A stretch of 64,000 bases of DNA, from assembly GCA_913056235.1 (NCBI GenBank), contig CAJXMW010000001.1, positions 992,001 through 1,056,000 of the forward strand, given 5' to 3'. The notes under the pieces were generated by a model. That model ran no database searches, was not told the origin of the DNA, and was given only the letters and a program-made list of their open reading frames with translations. This stretch comes from an uncultured Fodinibius sp. (GTDB taxonomy: Bacteria; Bacteroidota; Rhodothermia; Balneolales; Balneolaceae). Below are positions 8,347 to 17,777 of the stretch, one piece after another; positions within the stretch are counted from its first letter, which is position 1; every line of letters starts with the position of its first letter. A program made the position numbers and the translations under genes.

Positions 8347-11181
8347 CTATTCCTCAGAATTATCTTCGTTTTCCTCTTTCCGGGGACGCTCCGGCCAGTT
8401 GGTTCGCAGGTCATCCCAGTTGAGTAAGGTATTGAAAACCAGGCCGTGGCTGCCGTGTGTTTGCCACCGCCAGAACGTATGTGGTGCAAACATCACCACG
8501 TGTCCCTTGCCAACGGGCACATCAACAACTGCAGGCGTTCCGGCCAGCTCCTTTCCGCCTTTCAGCATCCCGCTCATCAAAAGATCGTGGCTGTTTTTTC
8601 GAAATCGCATTACGACCCGGGGATAATCTTCCTTCCATTGGGCGTCTTTTAGCCAATCAGGATCCATATAATTATCACGTCCGCCCACGGTGGTATCCAC
8701 GCTAAAAACAGGATTTTGACGAAAATAAATGCCAAGCGTATCAGGATATCCGTAGGCAATGGGACTAGTTGAATCCACCATCTCTGCTTTGAAGACGCTG
8801 CCGTGGGTTTCCAGGTTGCGCGTTTGCTGAATACTAATATGGCGCGTGAACCCGAGATCGATGGGGATTGATGCACTGCCCGCATCGGTGATAATGACGC
8901 CGCCTTGCTCTACAAATGTTTTGAGATTGGCCACGCCTTTGTATCCCATGCCTTCGCGCTGATCCTTTGTCTGATCGATAAGCCCAAGATTCGGGGTAAG
9001 TTCTGTTTTCATCCACGGAATGGCCGGCCCGGCCTTGCTGGTCCCCTGTACCAGGTCAGCAGTGCTGCCGTAGGTTTCGGGCAGTATAATCACATCATAG
9101 TCTTTGGGATCCATATCGCGGAAATCCTGCGTGGAAAGATAGTCATACGGAATTCCCAGCTTATCAAAAGCCAGTCGCCACCAACCGGCATTTTGCGGGG
9201 TAGGAATCCAGGTGTGTACCAGTGCCACGCGCGGGATATTGGCCTCGTGCATAGCAACATCTGGAGTAGAAGTGCCGGTCAGATCAAGACCGAGTTCAGT
9301 CGCTTTGTCGGTGACTTGTGCTTGTTCGTCGTCGCTCAGATTATCCGTATTGATAACCAGCGAGCCCGAAGCATATTTTGTGTCATTTATTTTAAATGAT
9401 TCCTCAGCAATTTGCATCGGGATGTCCGGAAGTTGCAGCCGCAGCATCGCGACCTGACTTTCGGTGGTGTTGTTTACAACATAGATTGATTTCCTCTTTT
9501 TCGCGATGGTTCCCCGGGGCTGCAAGTCATTATCCAGCAGTTTCATATCCGCATCTAAAATAGATTGATCTTCGACTTTAAAGGATTGTACCTGGTAAAG
9601 GTAGGGCAGCGTCCATCCCACATCATCATAGGGGGCATCGTAGCGGTCGGGAAAATTCTGGACATCCAGTAACGTGCCCACCAGCGTGCGATAGGGCTGG
9701 TCCATCCGTACGATGTAAGCGCCGTCCGTCAGTGTGTGGTCAGCCTTTTTTTCTTTGTTCTTGTCGGATACATCCTTCTTCTCATTGAACCATGAGAGCT
9801 TTTTATTGGTCTCATGGACTTCAATTCCATTTTCTCGAAGCAAATTAATGAGCCGAGCCGTAGCTAGTGAACGCCGTTGGTGCTTAGGAATCACAAAAGC
9901 ATACGGGGCTTTATTTTTGCCATCAGTGATCGCTTTCTGCGATCGCCGGTAGAAATTTTCCAGAAATTCCTGCTTATGGATAGCCGTATAGTCCAGCGTG
10001 GAAAGGACGCCCGTTTCCATGTAGTTGGTGTTATCCCGCAGCGACCACATTGTTTCTTCGACTGGGGGATTCATGCGATACCATTCCGTCGAGGTGGAGC
10101 TTTTGCTCAGGTGGCGTTCGACTGTTTGTGGAATGGAGTTGCCAAAGGTCTCATAGAAGCGACCAATGGAGTTGCGGTTGTTGGCAATCCAAACGAGGTA
10201 ATTGCCTGCCCAGCCGTTAAAGAATCCCCATGTCCAGACACCGGGCATATCGCGGCGCGTGAGGGCATTTACATCGTTGTACGCCAGTTTATTCCACTCA
10301 TCCACGGTGGTGGCATCGAAATAGGGATTGTATGGGCCTTTACCCGTTTGTACATACAGAAACGGGATAGACTCGTGCAGGTCGTGCATGATCGTTGGCT
10401 TCCAATGCAGGTAGCTGTCTAAAATGTTGTTGGTGAGATTAAGCGCCAGCCCGTAGGCATCCCGGTTGTTGTCGTGGGCTACATAGTGTCCCCAGTAGGT
10501 CAGGTTGGGAGTTACATTGTTATTGGCTGATCGCCAGCGATAGATATCCACCACGCGATCGCGTCCATCGGGTTCGGTCACCGGCGAAATACCGACAATT
10601 ACATTTTCACGTATATTTTTGATCATGTCGGATTCGCCTACGGCCAGCCGATAAACCAGTTCGGTCACCATCTCGGGACTACCGGTTTCCGTTGAGTGGA
10701 GTCCGGCCGTTAGATAGTAAATGGGTTTGGCTTTGGGAATTATTTCTTCGGACTGTTTCTTATTAAGCGATCGTGGATCCGAGAGTTGATTTAAGTAGCT
10801 TCGATAGGTATTAATATTTTCGAGGGTTGAGGCGTCGCCGATAAAGACCTCGATCATATCACGTCCTTCCTCAGTCTTGCCAATATTGCGCACCATAACC
10901 CGCGGAGATTTCTCCGCCAGTGTGCGCATATAATCGTAAATCTGCTTGGTATAATGCAGGGTATCAGCAGCTCCAGCGATGGTCCCGAAGTAATCCAGAG
11001 GGGTGGGGATGTCTGCCGAAGCCGGCAGGTGATCGACCATATCATTCAGGTATTCCGACTGCGTAGTATATTCTTTGATTTTTTTTGCGTATTCGGTGTC
11101 CATCTTTTGTTGGGCACGGGCGGGAATTATCATCCCACAAAAAAGGAAGGCGAACAGTGTTAGATGTGATAGTGATTTCAT
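8347..11181 (-). CDS. Large M14-type zinc carboxypeptidase family protein, exported
   Basis: Exported metallopeptidase of 944 residues. I chose the ATG at 11181, which gives a clean signal peptide (MKSLSHLTLFAFLF, cleavage near ARAQ); the ATG at 11193 adds four residues. The M14 domain covers about residues 70-400 and has the HxxE zinc pair in GLHSTETGSPE, a substrate-binding stretch HDNNRDAYG and the third zinc histidine in MHDLHES. Beyond it lie several hundred residues, including a segment near 700-900 that looks like a class I glutamine-amidotransferase fold (VIILPETYG, GGVIITDAGSAS, GHVVMFAPHTFWRW), common in this group of large secreted M14 peptidases. Likely degrades external peptides. 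The gene stands alone, divergent from hemW. Confidence 0.85.
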   Translation of the reverse strand: MKSLSHLTLFAFLFCGMIIPARAQQKMDTEYAKKIKEYTTQSEYLNDMVDHLPASADIPTPLDYFGTIAGAADTLHYTKQIYDYMRTLAEKSPRVMVRNIGKTEEGRDMIEVFIGDASTLENINTYRSYLNQLSDPRSLNKKQSEEIIPKAKPIYYLTAGLHSTETGSPEMVTELVYRLAVGESDMIKNIRENVIVGISPVTEPDGRDRVVDIYRWRSANNNVTPNLTYWGHYVAHDNNRDAYGLALNLTNNILDSYLHWKPTIMHDLHESIPFLYVQTGKGPYNPYFDATTVDEWNKLAYNDVNALTRRDMPGVWTWGFFNGWAGNYLVWIANNRNSIGRFYETFGNSIPQTVERHLSKSSTSTEWYRMNPPVEETMWSLRDNTNYMETGVLSTLDYTAIHKQEFLENFYRRSQKAITDGKNKAPYAFVIPKHQRRSLATARLINLLRENGIEVHETNKKLSWFNEKKDVSDKNKEKKADHTLTDGAYIVRMDQPYRTLVGTLLDVQNFPDRYDAPYDDVGWTLPYLYQVQSFKVEDQSILDADMKLLDNDLQPRGTIAKKRKSIYVVNNTTESQVAMLRLQLPDIPMQIAEESFKINDTKYASGSLVINTDNLSDDEQAQVTDKATELGLDLTGTSTPDVAMHEANIPRVALVHTWIPTPQNAGWWRLAFDKLGIPYDYLSTQDFRDMDPKDYDVIILPETYGSTADLVQGTSKAGPAIPWMKTELTPNLGLIDQTKDQREGMGYKGVANLKTFVEQGGVIITDAGSASIPIDLGFTRHISIQQTRNLETHGSVFKAEMVDSTSPIAYGYPDTLGIYFRQNPVFSVDTTVGGRDNYMDPDWLKDAQWKEDYPRVVMRFRKNSHDLLMSGMLKGGKELAGTPAVVDVPVGKGHVVMFAPHTFWRWQTHGSHGLVFNTLLNWDDLRTNWPERPRKEENEDNSEE

Positions 11182-11279
11182 AAATAACCCCATATCTTAA
11201 TTGATCACACTAATAACGGTTTAATTTGATAAAAAGCTGTCAAAAAGCTGGATAAGCGGCAAATTGGGATCGTAAAAAG

Positions 11280-11309
11280 TTGTTTCTGCCCTGCCTAATT
11301 ATATCTTAA
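11280..11309 (+). promoter_or_regulatory. Candidate Bacteroidota-type promoter for hemW
   Basis: TTG at 11280-11282, 19 bases, then TATCTTAA at 11302-11309. This fits the Bacteroidota housekeeping promoter pattern (TTG, 19-21 bases, TAnnTTTG) at all but the last two positions. Transcription would start near 11315, about 35 bases before the TTG start codon of hemW. Confidence 0.4.
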
Positions 11310-11349
11310 GTTAACTTAGCCGTTAATTTCTGAGGCCTAAGAGGTTGTT

Positions 11350-12474
11350 TTGTCTGGACTGTATCTTCATATTCCTTTTTGTAAGCAGGCTTGCTCGTAC
11401 TGCGATTTCTATTTTGTGACGCGAACCTCCGAACGTGAGCATTTTGTTCAGCGACTTATCGAAGAGGTCCAAGAATATCGGGATACCAAATTCATCGACG
11501 AGGAAGTTGAGACCATTTATTTTGGAGGTGGCACGCCCTCGCTTCTTGAGCCCAAACAGGTAGAGCAAATATTGCAGGCTATTGAGCAAGTCTTTGAGGT
11601 GGATGCCCGCGAAATTACCTTCGAAATGAATCCCGATGACGTGAATAAAGAGTTCTTGGGCAGCCTGAAATCAGTAGGCATTAACCGGGCCAGCATGGGC
11701 GTGCAGTCGTTTCAGCCAGAACTGCTTGAATTTATGAATCGTGCCCACTCCAGTGACGAAGCTCTGCGGTGCCTGGAGTTGTTGAGTCAGTCCCGCTTTG
11801 AGTCCTACACAGTGGATCTTATCTATGGCAATCCCGGCGAAACAAAAGAGCAGCTCAATGATGATCTGAATCGGCTTCTGCAGTTCAATCCACCGCATGT
11901 GTCGGCTTATTCGCTGACGGTAGAACCCAAAACACGGTTGGGCAAGATGGTGGATCTCGGGCGCATAGCACCTCCCAAGGACGACCGGGTAGCAGAACAG
12001 TTTGACCTGGTTAATGAGCAACTTAACGAGCAAGGAATTGAACGATATGAAGTGAGTAATTATGCCCGGTCCGGGCGCGAGGCAGTTCACAATAGCAGGT
12101 ATTGGGAGCACCATAACTATGTTGGCTTTGGCCCCGGCGCGCACTCTTTTTGGTGGGGTGATCAGGCCATCCGTTGGGAAAATAAACGCAACCTGCGTGG
12201 CTATCTGCGCGACCGAAACCTGCGGGAAGAAGAACAATTGAGTTATGAGCAGTTAGCCGAGGAACGCATTATGATGGGGCTCCGCACGGCCAAAGGGATT
12301 GGCTTTGAAGAATTGTCGCAGAAGTATCACTATCAATTAAACGATCGCCAGCAAAAGTACTTGAAAAAAGTGGCCGAAGAGGGTAAGGCTACTGTCGACG
12401 ATCGCATCAAGTTGACCGATAAGGGCATCAAGCTTGCCGATGCAATAATCCTTGACTTAGTGACGCTTCATTAG
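11350..12474 (+). CDS. hemW: HemW-type radical SAM protein (heme chaperone)
   Basis: Radical SAM protein of 374 residues. The 4Fe-4S cysteine motif CxxxCxxC is at residues 10-17 (CKQACSYC), preceded by LYLHIPF, the N-terminal signature that separates HemW from true HemN. Further family motifs are FGGGTPSLL, SMGVQSFQ and FGPGAHSF. HemW binds heme and is thought to deliver it to respiratory enzymes; older names call it oxygen-independent coproporphyrinogen oxidase-like. The start must be TTG: an in-frame stop lies four codons upstream and no other start codon falls between. An AAGAGG ribosome-binding site at 11339-11344 sits 5 bases before it and supports this choice. Confidence 0.9.
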   Translation: MSGLYLHIPFCKQACSYCDFYFVTRTSEREHFVQRLIEEVQEYRDTKFIDEEVETIYFGGGTPSLLEPKQVEQILQAIEQVFEVDAREITFEMNPDDVNKEFLGSLKSVGINRASMGVQSFQPELLEFMNRAHSSDEALRCLELLSQSRFESYTVDLIYGNPGETKEQLNDDLNRLLQFNPPHVSAYSLTVEPKTRLGKMVDLGRIAPPKDDRVAEQFDLVNEQLNEQGIERYEVSNYARSGREAVHNSRYWEHHNYVGFGPGAHSFWWGDQAIRWENKRNLRGYLRDRNLREEEQLSYEQLAEERIMMGLRTAKGIGFEELSQKYHYQLNDRQQKYLKKVAEEGKATVDDRIKLTDKGIKLADAIILDLVTLH

Positions 12475-12523
12475 ATTGCTTTTCTTCCGCAAATAGAACA
12501 ACTTTATGGCGTCATAATCAGCT

Positions 12524-13528
12524 ATGAATCCAACCGACGAGGGACTAATGTTATCCAGTTTTAAAGCCTTTATGAATGGTATTATCGACTATGCGGGGCT
12601 CTTTCCGCCCGCGGATCTTTCACTGGATACCTCTATCCAGAAATACAGTCGATATCGCAAAGACAATGACGCTTGGATGTTATCGCGGTATATTATTCCA
12701 GCATCAAGACTAGCAGAATTGAACCCTTACAGGGAAACGCTATTTGCAGAGGGCAACCCATTTGCGTTTTCCGTGTTGGGTAAAGGTACCGAAACGGTAT
12801 CAGAATACCGTGAGCATTTGCAAACGCTGTCCGACCAAATTGAACAGTTTCATAATGAGCACGGAGACCGTGTGACTACTGATATTCTTGAAATTAAGCT
12901 TCCCCGTGAAGCAGTATTCGCCAATGATGCGGATCTTTTGGCGGATGTGTATAGTGAGACGGTCAGTCATCTCGATCGATCTGCTGATTTGCCCAGTCAG
13001 GTATTTTTTGAAGGGTTTTTTGAAGAAAACTGGAAGAAGGAGATTGGCCTGATTTTGGAAATGATGCAGGACTTTAATCAGAATTTTGAAGCGGACACCG
13101 TTCAGGAAGCCGGTTTTAAACTACGCTGTGGTGGGGTGGAAGCACACATGTTTCCCTCGGTTGAAGAGGTGGCGTTTGCAGTGAATACGGCCCGGCGATG
13201 CAATGTGGCGATGAAGGGTACGGCCGGATTGCATCATCCTATTCGTCATTATGCTGATTCAGTGCAGACTAAGATGCACGGTTTTTTTAACGTATTCGGC
13301 GGTGCCATGCTGAGTTATGCCCACGATCTTACCGATGAGGAGTTGGTAAAAGTGGTACGTGATGAAGATCCCGAGCACTTTTCTTTTACTGATGAAGGAT
13401 TTCACTGGAAAGATCTGACGGTTTCGACTGATGAAATATCGGAGCTGCGTGAGGTGGCACTCATTTCATTTGGAAGCTGCAGTTTCGACGAACCGCGCGA
13501 AGACTTGAGAAAACTAGAGATATTATAA
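12524..13528 (+). CDS. Conserved protein of unknown function next to fumarylacetoacetase
   Basis: Soluble protein of 334 residues with no signal peptide or membrane segment. I do not recognise a named domain. The sequence alternates predicted strands and helices (IIDYAGLFPPADLSLD, GFKLRCGGVEAHMFPSVEEV, KGTAGLHHPIRHY, GFFNVFGGAML), which suggests a TIM-barrel-like enzyme. The HH in TAGLHHPIRH, the CGG in LRCGGVEAH and a series of acidic residues could be catalytic or metal-binding. It ends 45 bases before fahA in the same direction, so a role in aromatic amino acid breakdown is plausible but is inference from position only. A later in-frame ATG at 12548 (MLSSF) is possible. Confidence 0.75.
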   Translation: MNPTDEGLMLSSFKAFMNGIIDYAGLFPPADLSLDTSIQKYSRYRKDNDAWMLSRYIIPASRLAELNPYRETLFAEGNPFAFSVLGKGTETVSEYREHLQTLSDQIEQFHNEHGDRVTTDILEIKLPREAVFANDADLLADVYSETVSHLDRSADLPSQVFFEGFFEENWKKEIGLILEMMQDFNQNFEADTVQEAGFKLRCGGVEAHMFPSVEEVAFAVNTARRCNVAMKGTAGLHHPIRHYADSVQTKMHGFFNVFGGAMLSYAHDLTDEELVKVVRDEDPEHFSFTDEGFHWKDLTVSTDEISELREVALISFGSCSFDEPREDLRKLEIL

Positions 13529-13573
13529 ATTGTGCGATTGAACTAATTCCTAAATTTAATTCTTACTTTATAT

Positions 13574-14869
13574 ATGCATCCAACCAACGATCCTAGTTTA
13601 GAATCATTTATTGACGTTGATGACAATTCGCATTTCCCAATTCAGAATTTGCCGTACGGCGTAGCACGCTCAAAAGAGAGTGGTGAAGTCTTTATTTGCA
13701 CGGCCATTGGCGATCAGGTAGTGAACCTGGCAGAGCTGGAGGCTGCCGGAGCATTTGACGGTCCGCAGCTGGATGGCAAGCGCGTGTTTCGCGAGCGTAC
13801 ACTGAACAGTTTTATGGAGCTTGGCCGCGAAGCTTGGGCGGAGGCGCGATCGTATTTGAGCACACTGTTAAGCGCTGATGAACCCGCGCTCCGTGATAAT
13901 CAAGCGCTGCGCGAACGTGTCATTACCCCGATGGATGAGGTTGAGATGATGCTGCCGGTGGATATCGGTGACTACACAGATTTTTACTCCTCTGAGCAGC
14001 ATGCCACCAATGTGGGCAGCATGTTTAGGGATCCCGAAAATGCCCTGAAAGATAATTGGAAACACCTGCCGGTAGGTTATCACGGTCGCGCAAGTTCGGT
14101 GGTTATCAGTGGAACGGAGCTTCATCGTCCACAGGGACAGATTTTGCCGCCCGACAGCGATGACACTCCTATTTTTAGTGCATGCAAGCTTTGTGATTTT
14201 GAACTCGAGATGGGATTTCTGACCGGCCCCGGAAATGAGCTGGGTGATCCCATTTCAGTCAAAGATGCCGAAGACCATATCTTTGGATTAATGCTCGTCA
14301 ACGACTGGAGTGCCCGCGATATTCAGAAGTGGGAGTACCAGCCGCTGGGACCGTTCTTGGCTAAAAACTGGGCCACGTCAGTTTCTCCCTGGATTGTGAC
14401 GCTGGACGCGCTGGAGCCGTTCCGTATCGAGGGTCCTGAGCAAGATCCGGAGCCGCTGCCGTATCTGCAGTCTGAAGGTAACTGGACGTTCGACATCAAC
14501 CTTGACGTGTACCTGCAGGGCGAAGAGATGGAAGAGCCGCACCAAATATGTGCATCCAACGCCAAGAACCTGTACTGGAATATTGCCCAGCAACTGGCGC
14601 ATCAGACGATCACGGGATGTAACGTTCGTGCCGGTGATTTATACGCTTCAGGCACCATCAGTGGTCCTACGGAGGATTCTTACGGAAGCATGCTTGAGCT
14701 GAGCTGGAAAGGTGAAAATCCGTTGCAGTTTCCCAACGGAGAAGAGCGAACCTTCCTTGAAGACGGCGACGAAGTAACTATGACCGGATATGCCGATACC
14801 GACGATTATCGCATTGGTTTTGGCGAAGTGACCGGGAAAGTGCTTCCTGCTAAAGATCTTGATGTATAG
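13574..14869 (+). CDS. fahA: Fumarylacetoacetase
   Basis: Last enzyme of tyrosine/homogentisate breakdown: hydrolyses 4-fumarylacetoacetate to fumarate and acetoacetate. The 431-residue length equals the family norm. The N-terminal FAA_hydrolase_N region covers about residues 20-120; the catalytic domain follows with FYSSEQHATNVG (catalytic His region), the YHGRASSVV loop, acidic metal ligands in CKLCDFELEMGF and LVNDWSARDIQKWEY. It sits downstream of an unknown gene and is closed by a very strong hairpin. The other pathway genes (hmgA, maiA, hppD) are not in the window. Assignment is firm because the motifs are nearly invariant in this family. Confidence 0.95.
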   Translation: MHPTNDPSLESFIDVDDNSHFPIQNLPYGVARSKESGEVFICTAIGDQVVNLAELEAAGAFDGPQLDGKRVFRERTLNSFMELGREAWAEARSYLSTLLSADEPALRDNQALRERVITPMDEVEMMLPVDIGDYTDFYSSEQHATNVGSMFRDPENALKDNWKHLPVGYHGRASSVVISGTELHRPQGQILPPDSDDTPIFSACKLCDFELEMGFLTGPGNELGDPISVKDAEDHIFGLMLVNDWSARDIQKWEYQPLGPFLAKNWATSVSPWIVTLDALEPFRIEGPEQDPEPLPYLQSEGNWTFDINLDVYLQGEEMEEPHQICASNAKNLYWNIAQQLAHQTITGCNVRAGDLYASGTISGPTEDSYGSMLELSWKGENPLQFPNGEERTFLEDGDEVTMTGYADTDDYRIGFGEVTGKVLPAKDLDV

Positions 14870-14883
14870 TGAAACGGCAAGCG

Positions 14884-14918
14884 TGAGACGGCAGATGACT
14901 TCTGCCGTCTCATGTTTT
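14884..14918 (+). terminator. Strong hairpin terminator after fahA
   Basis: A perfect 12-base-pair inverted repeat (TGAGACGGCAGA at 14884-14895 and its complement at 14901-14912) with a 5-base loop is followed by TGTTTT. It lies between fahA and the convergent protease gene, so it may act on both strands, although the T-rich tail faces rightward transcription. Confidence 0.85.
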
Positions 14919-14925
14919 ACTTTTG

Positions 14926-16716
14926 CTACTTTACCAGTGTCATCTTTTTAACAAAAGTCTGCTGATCTGTTTTGAGCTGATAAAAATAAACGCCGGATGC
15001 CAGTCCGCTGCCATCAAATACTGGTTCGTATAGCCCCGCAGACAGTTGTTCACCATCAAAAAGTGTTTGCACTAGTTGGCCTGCTGAATTATATATTTTC
15101 AGTTCTACCTGGCTTCTTTGTTGCAGGGTAAACCGGATCCGGGTCTGTGGATTAAATGGATTGGGATAATTTTGACTCAGCGTGCTGTTTAAATTATTAC
15201 TGCCAACACCTACAATCATTGGCTCTGTGGAGGTACCCGCACCAGTAGTGGCTGAGTTTGTCAGTACAAGTCCAAGCTGATCGATATTTTCCCAGTTCAA
15301 CGTTGATGTTTTTAACGGTTGATTGCTATTGGTTGATGTGATAGCTGAACTTTGCACACTGCCATCCTGGTAGTAGGCAATCAGCCCAATACCTTCGCTG
15401 GCGTTTTGTTTGGTGATGTCCAGACTTATCTCTCCCTTCGTTTGCGCAGAGACCGGTATCTTATAGTATTGTGCTGAAAGCAGATTTAGGGTATCTGCCG
15501 GTGATGATCTTGGGATGGTAAAATTCTTGTTATAGAATTTCTCTTCGGTCTGAATTGGCGGTGAGGGGTAGTTTTTACTCTCCTCGAATCCGAAGTTCGG
15601 TGAACTGTTGGCGCCGGAGGCGAAGTGCCACAGCTGAGAGACAATAAAGTTTCTGTTATAGGCTTCAGGTCCGCCCAGCTGTTTTGTGATGGCTTCTATC
15701 ATGGTGATGAAAGGATTGTCTTTGATGATTTTCCAAACATTTACCCAGAATTGGGACCCATATCGCTGCTCAAAGTAAAGTGCCCAGCTAACATGCTCGT
15801 ATGATCCAGGATAAAATCCACTACTGGGATTATTAAAAATCGAGTTATCCCAGGTTATATAGTTGTAGTAATCGTTGACATTGTCATAAACCACTTCCTC
15901 CATAAGCGTGGCATCCATCTCCAGCCAGTTGGCCGTTTCGCCGCGCCCCTGGTTTGCTGTAAAATGGATTGCATGTTTAAACTCATGGGCCATCGTAACC
16001 TCAATGGCACCATTGGTTTTATTCTGGGCGGTATTGTTATGAAAGCGGGGGTCATCCAATTCATTATTGATAACAATAATGGTTCGGTCGTTGCTCCCTT
16101 TATACGATCCCGGATGCGTTTCGCCATAGGTATTTGCACCTGTAAATGGTTGTTCAATATAAATCTGATACGGACTTGTTGTACCGTAAATCGGATCTGA
16201 GTATCCTAGCGTTGCTACCTCGTGATTCCAGGACGAGTCGGCTGCGACAGCTAGGACCTCTACGTAATCAGGAATGCCATTTGTATTTTGGTCATCGGCG
16301 GGAACCGCCTCGGGGCCGGTGGTGTTGTAGTGAATCGTAAATTTACCCGATTGTGTCTGATAGGTCTGGTCGGTCTGGCTGACGCTTTGCCTCATAGACT
16401 CAATCTCAGTGATCGTCGACCGAGAAAGTTTGCCGCGATTTTTCCGATATTCAGATGCGGCAGGTAGCCCGCATTTAATGAGCTTATCGCCTTGTGATTG
16501 GAATTCTGGCGGTAGCTTTTTAGGGGCTCGGCCGGCATAAAACTTGAATAGAATCTTTTTGTCCAGGCTTAGTCTCCCCTTCTGGTAAGCATTTTCAATT
16601 TGTTGATAAATAGCATGATTATGCCGGCCTTCGGTGACATCTTGAGCAAAAAGGGGAGGTGCTAACGCATGAAAGAGAAGCACTGACAAAACTAAAACGT
16701 ACCGCATAAACTTCAT
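14926..16716 (-). CDS. Secreted zinc metalloprotease with T9SS C-terminal sorting domain
   Basis: Exported protein of 596 residues resembling the MXAN_6640 family of putative metalloproteases. Signal peptide at residues 1-24 (ending FAQ). The catalytic motif HEFKH is at 244-248 (AHEFKHAIHF), with a downstream acidic cluster (WLEMDATLMEEVVYD) that may supply the third zinc ligand. The last 85 residues form a type A T9SS sorting domain: NYPNPFNPQTRIRF, LKIYNSAGQLV, ASGVYFYQLKT and a C-terminal KKMTLVK. So it should cross the outer membrane through the type IX system and be attached or released outside. No partner gene is adjacent; it is divergent from trhO and convergent with fahA. Confidence 0.87.
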   Translation of the reverse strand: MKFMRYVLVLSVLLFHALAPPLFAQDVTEGRHNHAIYQQIENAYQKGRLSLDKKILFKFYAGRAPKKLPPEFQSQGDKLIKCGLPAASEYRKNRGKLSRSTITEIESMRQSVSQTDQTYQTQSGKFTIHYNTTGPEAVPADDQNTNGIPDYVEVLAVAADSSWNHEVATLGYSDPIYGTTSPYQIYIEQPFTGANTYGETHPGSYKGSNDRTIIVINNELDDPRFHNNTAQNKTNGAIEVTMAHEFKHAIHFTANQGRGETANWLEMDATLMEEVVYDNVNDYYNYITWDNSIFNNPSSGFYPGSYEHVSWALYFEQRYGSQFWVNVWKIIKDNPFITMIEAITKQLGGPEAYNRNFIVSQLWHFASGANSSPNFGFEESKNYPSPPIQTEEKFYNKNFTIPRSSPADTLNLLSAQYYKIPVSAQTKGEISLDITKQNASEGIGLIAYYQDGSVQSSAITSTNSNQPLKTSTLNWENIDQLGLVLTNSATTGAGTSTEPMIVGVGSNNLNSTLSQNYPNPFNPQTRIRFTLQQRSQVELKIYNSAGQLVQTLFDGEQLSAGLYEPVFDGSGLASGVYFYQLKTDQQTFVKKMTLVK

Positions 16717-16811
16717 TTGTGCCGGAGGTTCATTTCTTCCGAAATTACCCTTATTTTTGGGTTCTGCAAAATAGTAGGTTTTGAATATCGATATTGCGAA
16801 AACGAAGCATT

Positions 16812-17777
16812 ATGTACGAAGTTATACTCTATTACAAATTTAATACGGTTGAAGATCCCGAGAGCTTTTGCGAGCAGCACAAGGCGTTTTGCAAAGAGTT
16901 GGGAGTTAAGGGACGAATTTATATCAGCGATGAAGGCATCAACGGCACGCTGGGTGGGACGCCTGAGCAGGTGGCTAAATATAAAGAGCATCTGACGAGT
17001 ATTCCCGGATTTGACGGTATCGACTTTAAGACCGATACCAGTGATTACATCCCCTTTGCCAAGCTCAAATGCAAGACGCGTGATGAGCTTGTGGCAATCC
17101 ACGAAGAAGGCGTAGATCCCGAAGAGGGCGGCAAGTATCTGGAGCCCGAGGAGTGGAAAGAGGTTATGGAGTCGGATGAAGATTATGTAATTATCGATGT
17201 GCGTAATGATTATGAGTCCAAGATCGGCCACTTTAAAGGTGCTATAACACCGGAAGTAGAGAATTTTTATAATTTTCCGGAATGGCTTGAGCAGTTTGAA
17301 GGCAAGGTGGATAAAGACAAAAAAGTGCTGATGTACTGCACGGGCGGTATTCGCTGCGAGAAATTCTCTGTGTTGATGAAGGAGAAGGGCTGGCATGATG
17401 TAAATCAACTGCACGGCGGTATCCTACGCTACGCCAACGAAGAGGGCGGTAAGCACTACAAGGGCAAATGTTTTGTGTTTGATGATCGCCTGGTGGTTCC
17501 GGTGAACGAGGATGATATGGAGCCGATCGCAAGATGCGAGATTACCGGCAAGCCTGCTGATACTTATATCAATTGTGCGAATATGCAGTGCAACAAGCTG
17601 TTTGTCTGCTCCGAGGAGGGCGCACGCAAGATGGAAGGATGCTGTAGCGAAGAGTGTCGCCAGAGCGAATACAAGCGTCCGTTTGATCCGGAGAACGCTT
17701 TTCGCCCTTTCCGCAAGTGGTACAACTATTTCGATGAGGATTTCAAGGACCGCGAAATGGAAAGCGAAGAAGGATAA
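16812..17777 (+). CDS. trhO: tRNA uridine(34) hydroxylase TrhO (rhodanese family)
   Basis: Matches TrhO (formerly YceA), which uses oxygen to hydroxylate U34 of certain tRNAs toward 5-methoxyuridine. About 321 residues. The N-terminal UPF0176 domain shows KGRIYISDEGINGTLGG; the rhodanese domain (about 120-225) carries the active cysteine in YCTGGIRCEKFS; the C-terminal part has a cysteine-rich segment (CANMQCNKLFVC, CCSEEC) typical of the family. I took the ATG at 16812, which matches the family start MYEVILYYKF; a TTG six codons earlier is in frame but adds an unusual basic leader. A 36-base palindromic repeat follows one base after the stop. Confidence 0.92.
   Translation: MYEVILYYKFNTVEDPESFCEQHKAFCKELGVKGRIYISDEGINGTLGGTPEQVAKYKEHLTSIPGFDGIDFKTDTSDYIPFAKLKCKTRDELVAIHEEGVDPEEGGKYLEPEEWKEVMESDEDYVIIDVRNDYESKIGHFKGAITPEVENFYNFPEWLEQFEGKVDKDKKVLMYCTGGIRCEKFSVLMKEKGWHDVNQLHGGILRYANEEGGKHYKGKCFVFDDRLVVPVNEDDMEPIARCEITGKPADTYINCANMQCNKLFVCSEEGARKMEGCCSEECRQSEYKRPFDPENAFRPFRKWYNYFDEDFKDREMESEEG

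Noticed and set aside
9877-10422. Opposite-strand reading of 181 codons inside the M14 peptidase
   Set aside because: Antisense to a gene with clear zinc motifs and signal peptide; composition not protein-like.
16713-17414. Long opposite-strand reading (233 codons) across trhO
   Set aside because: It lies wholly over the well-supported trhO gene and has no recognisable domain; a shadow.
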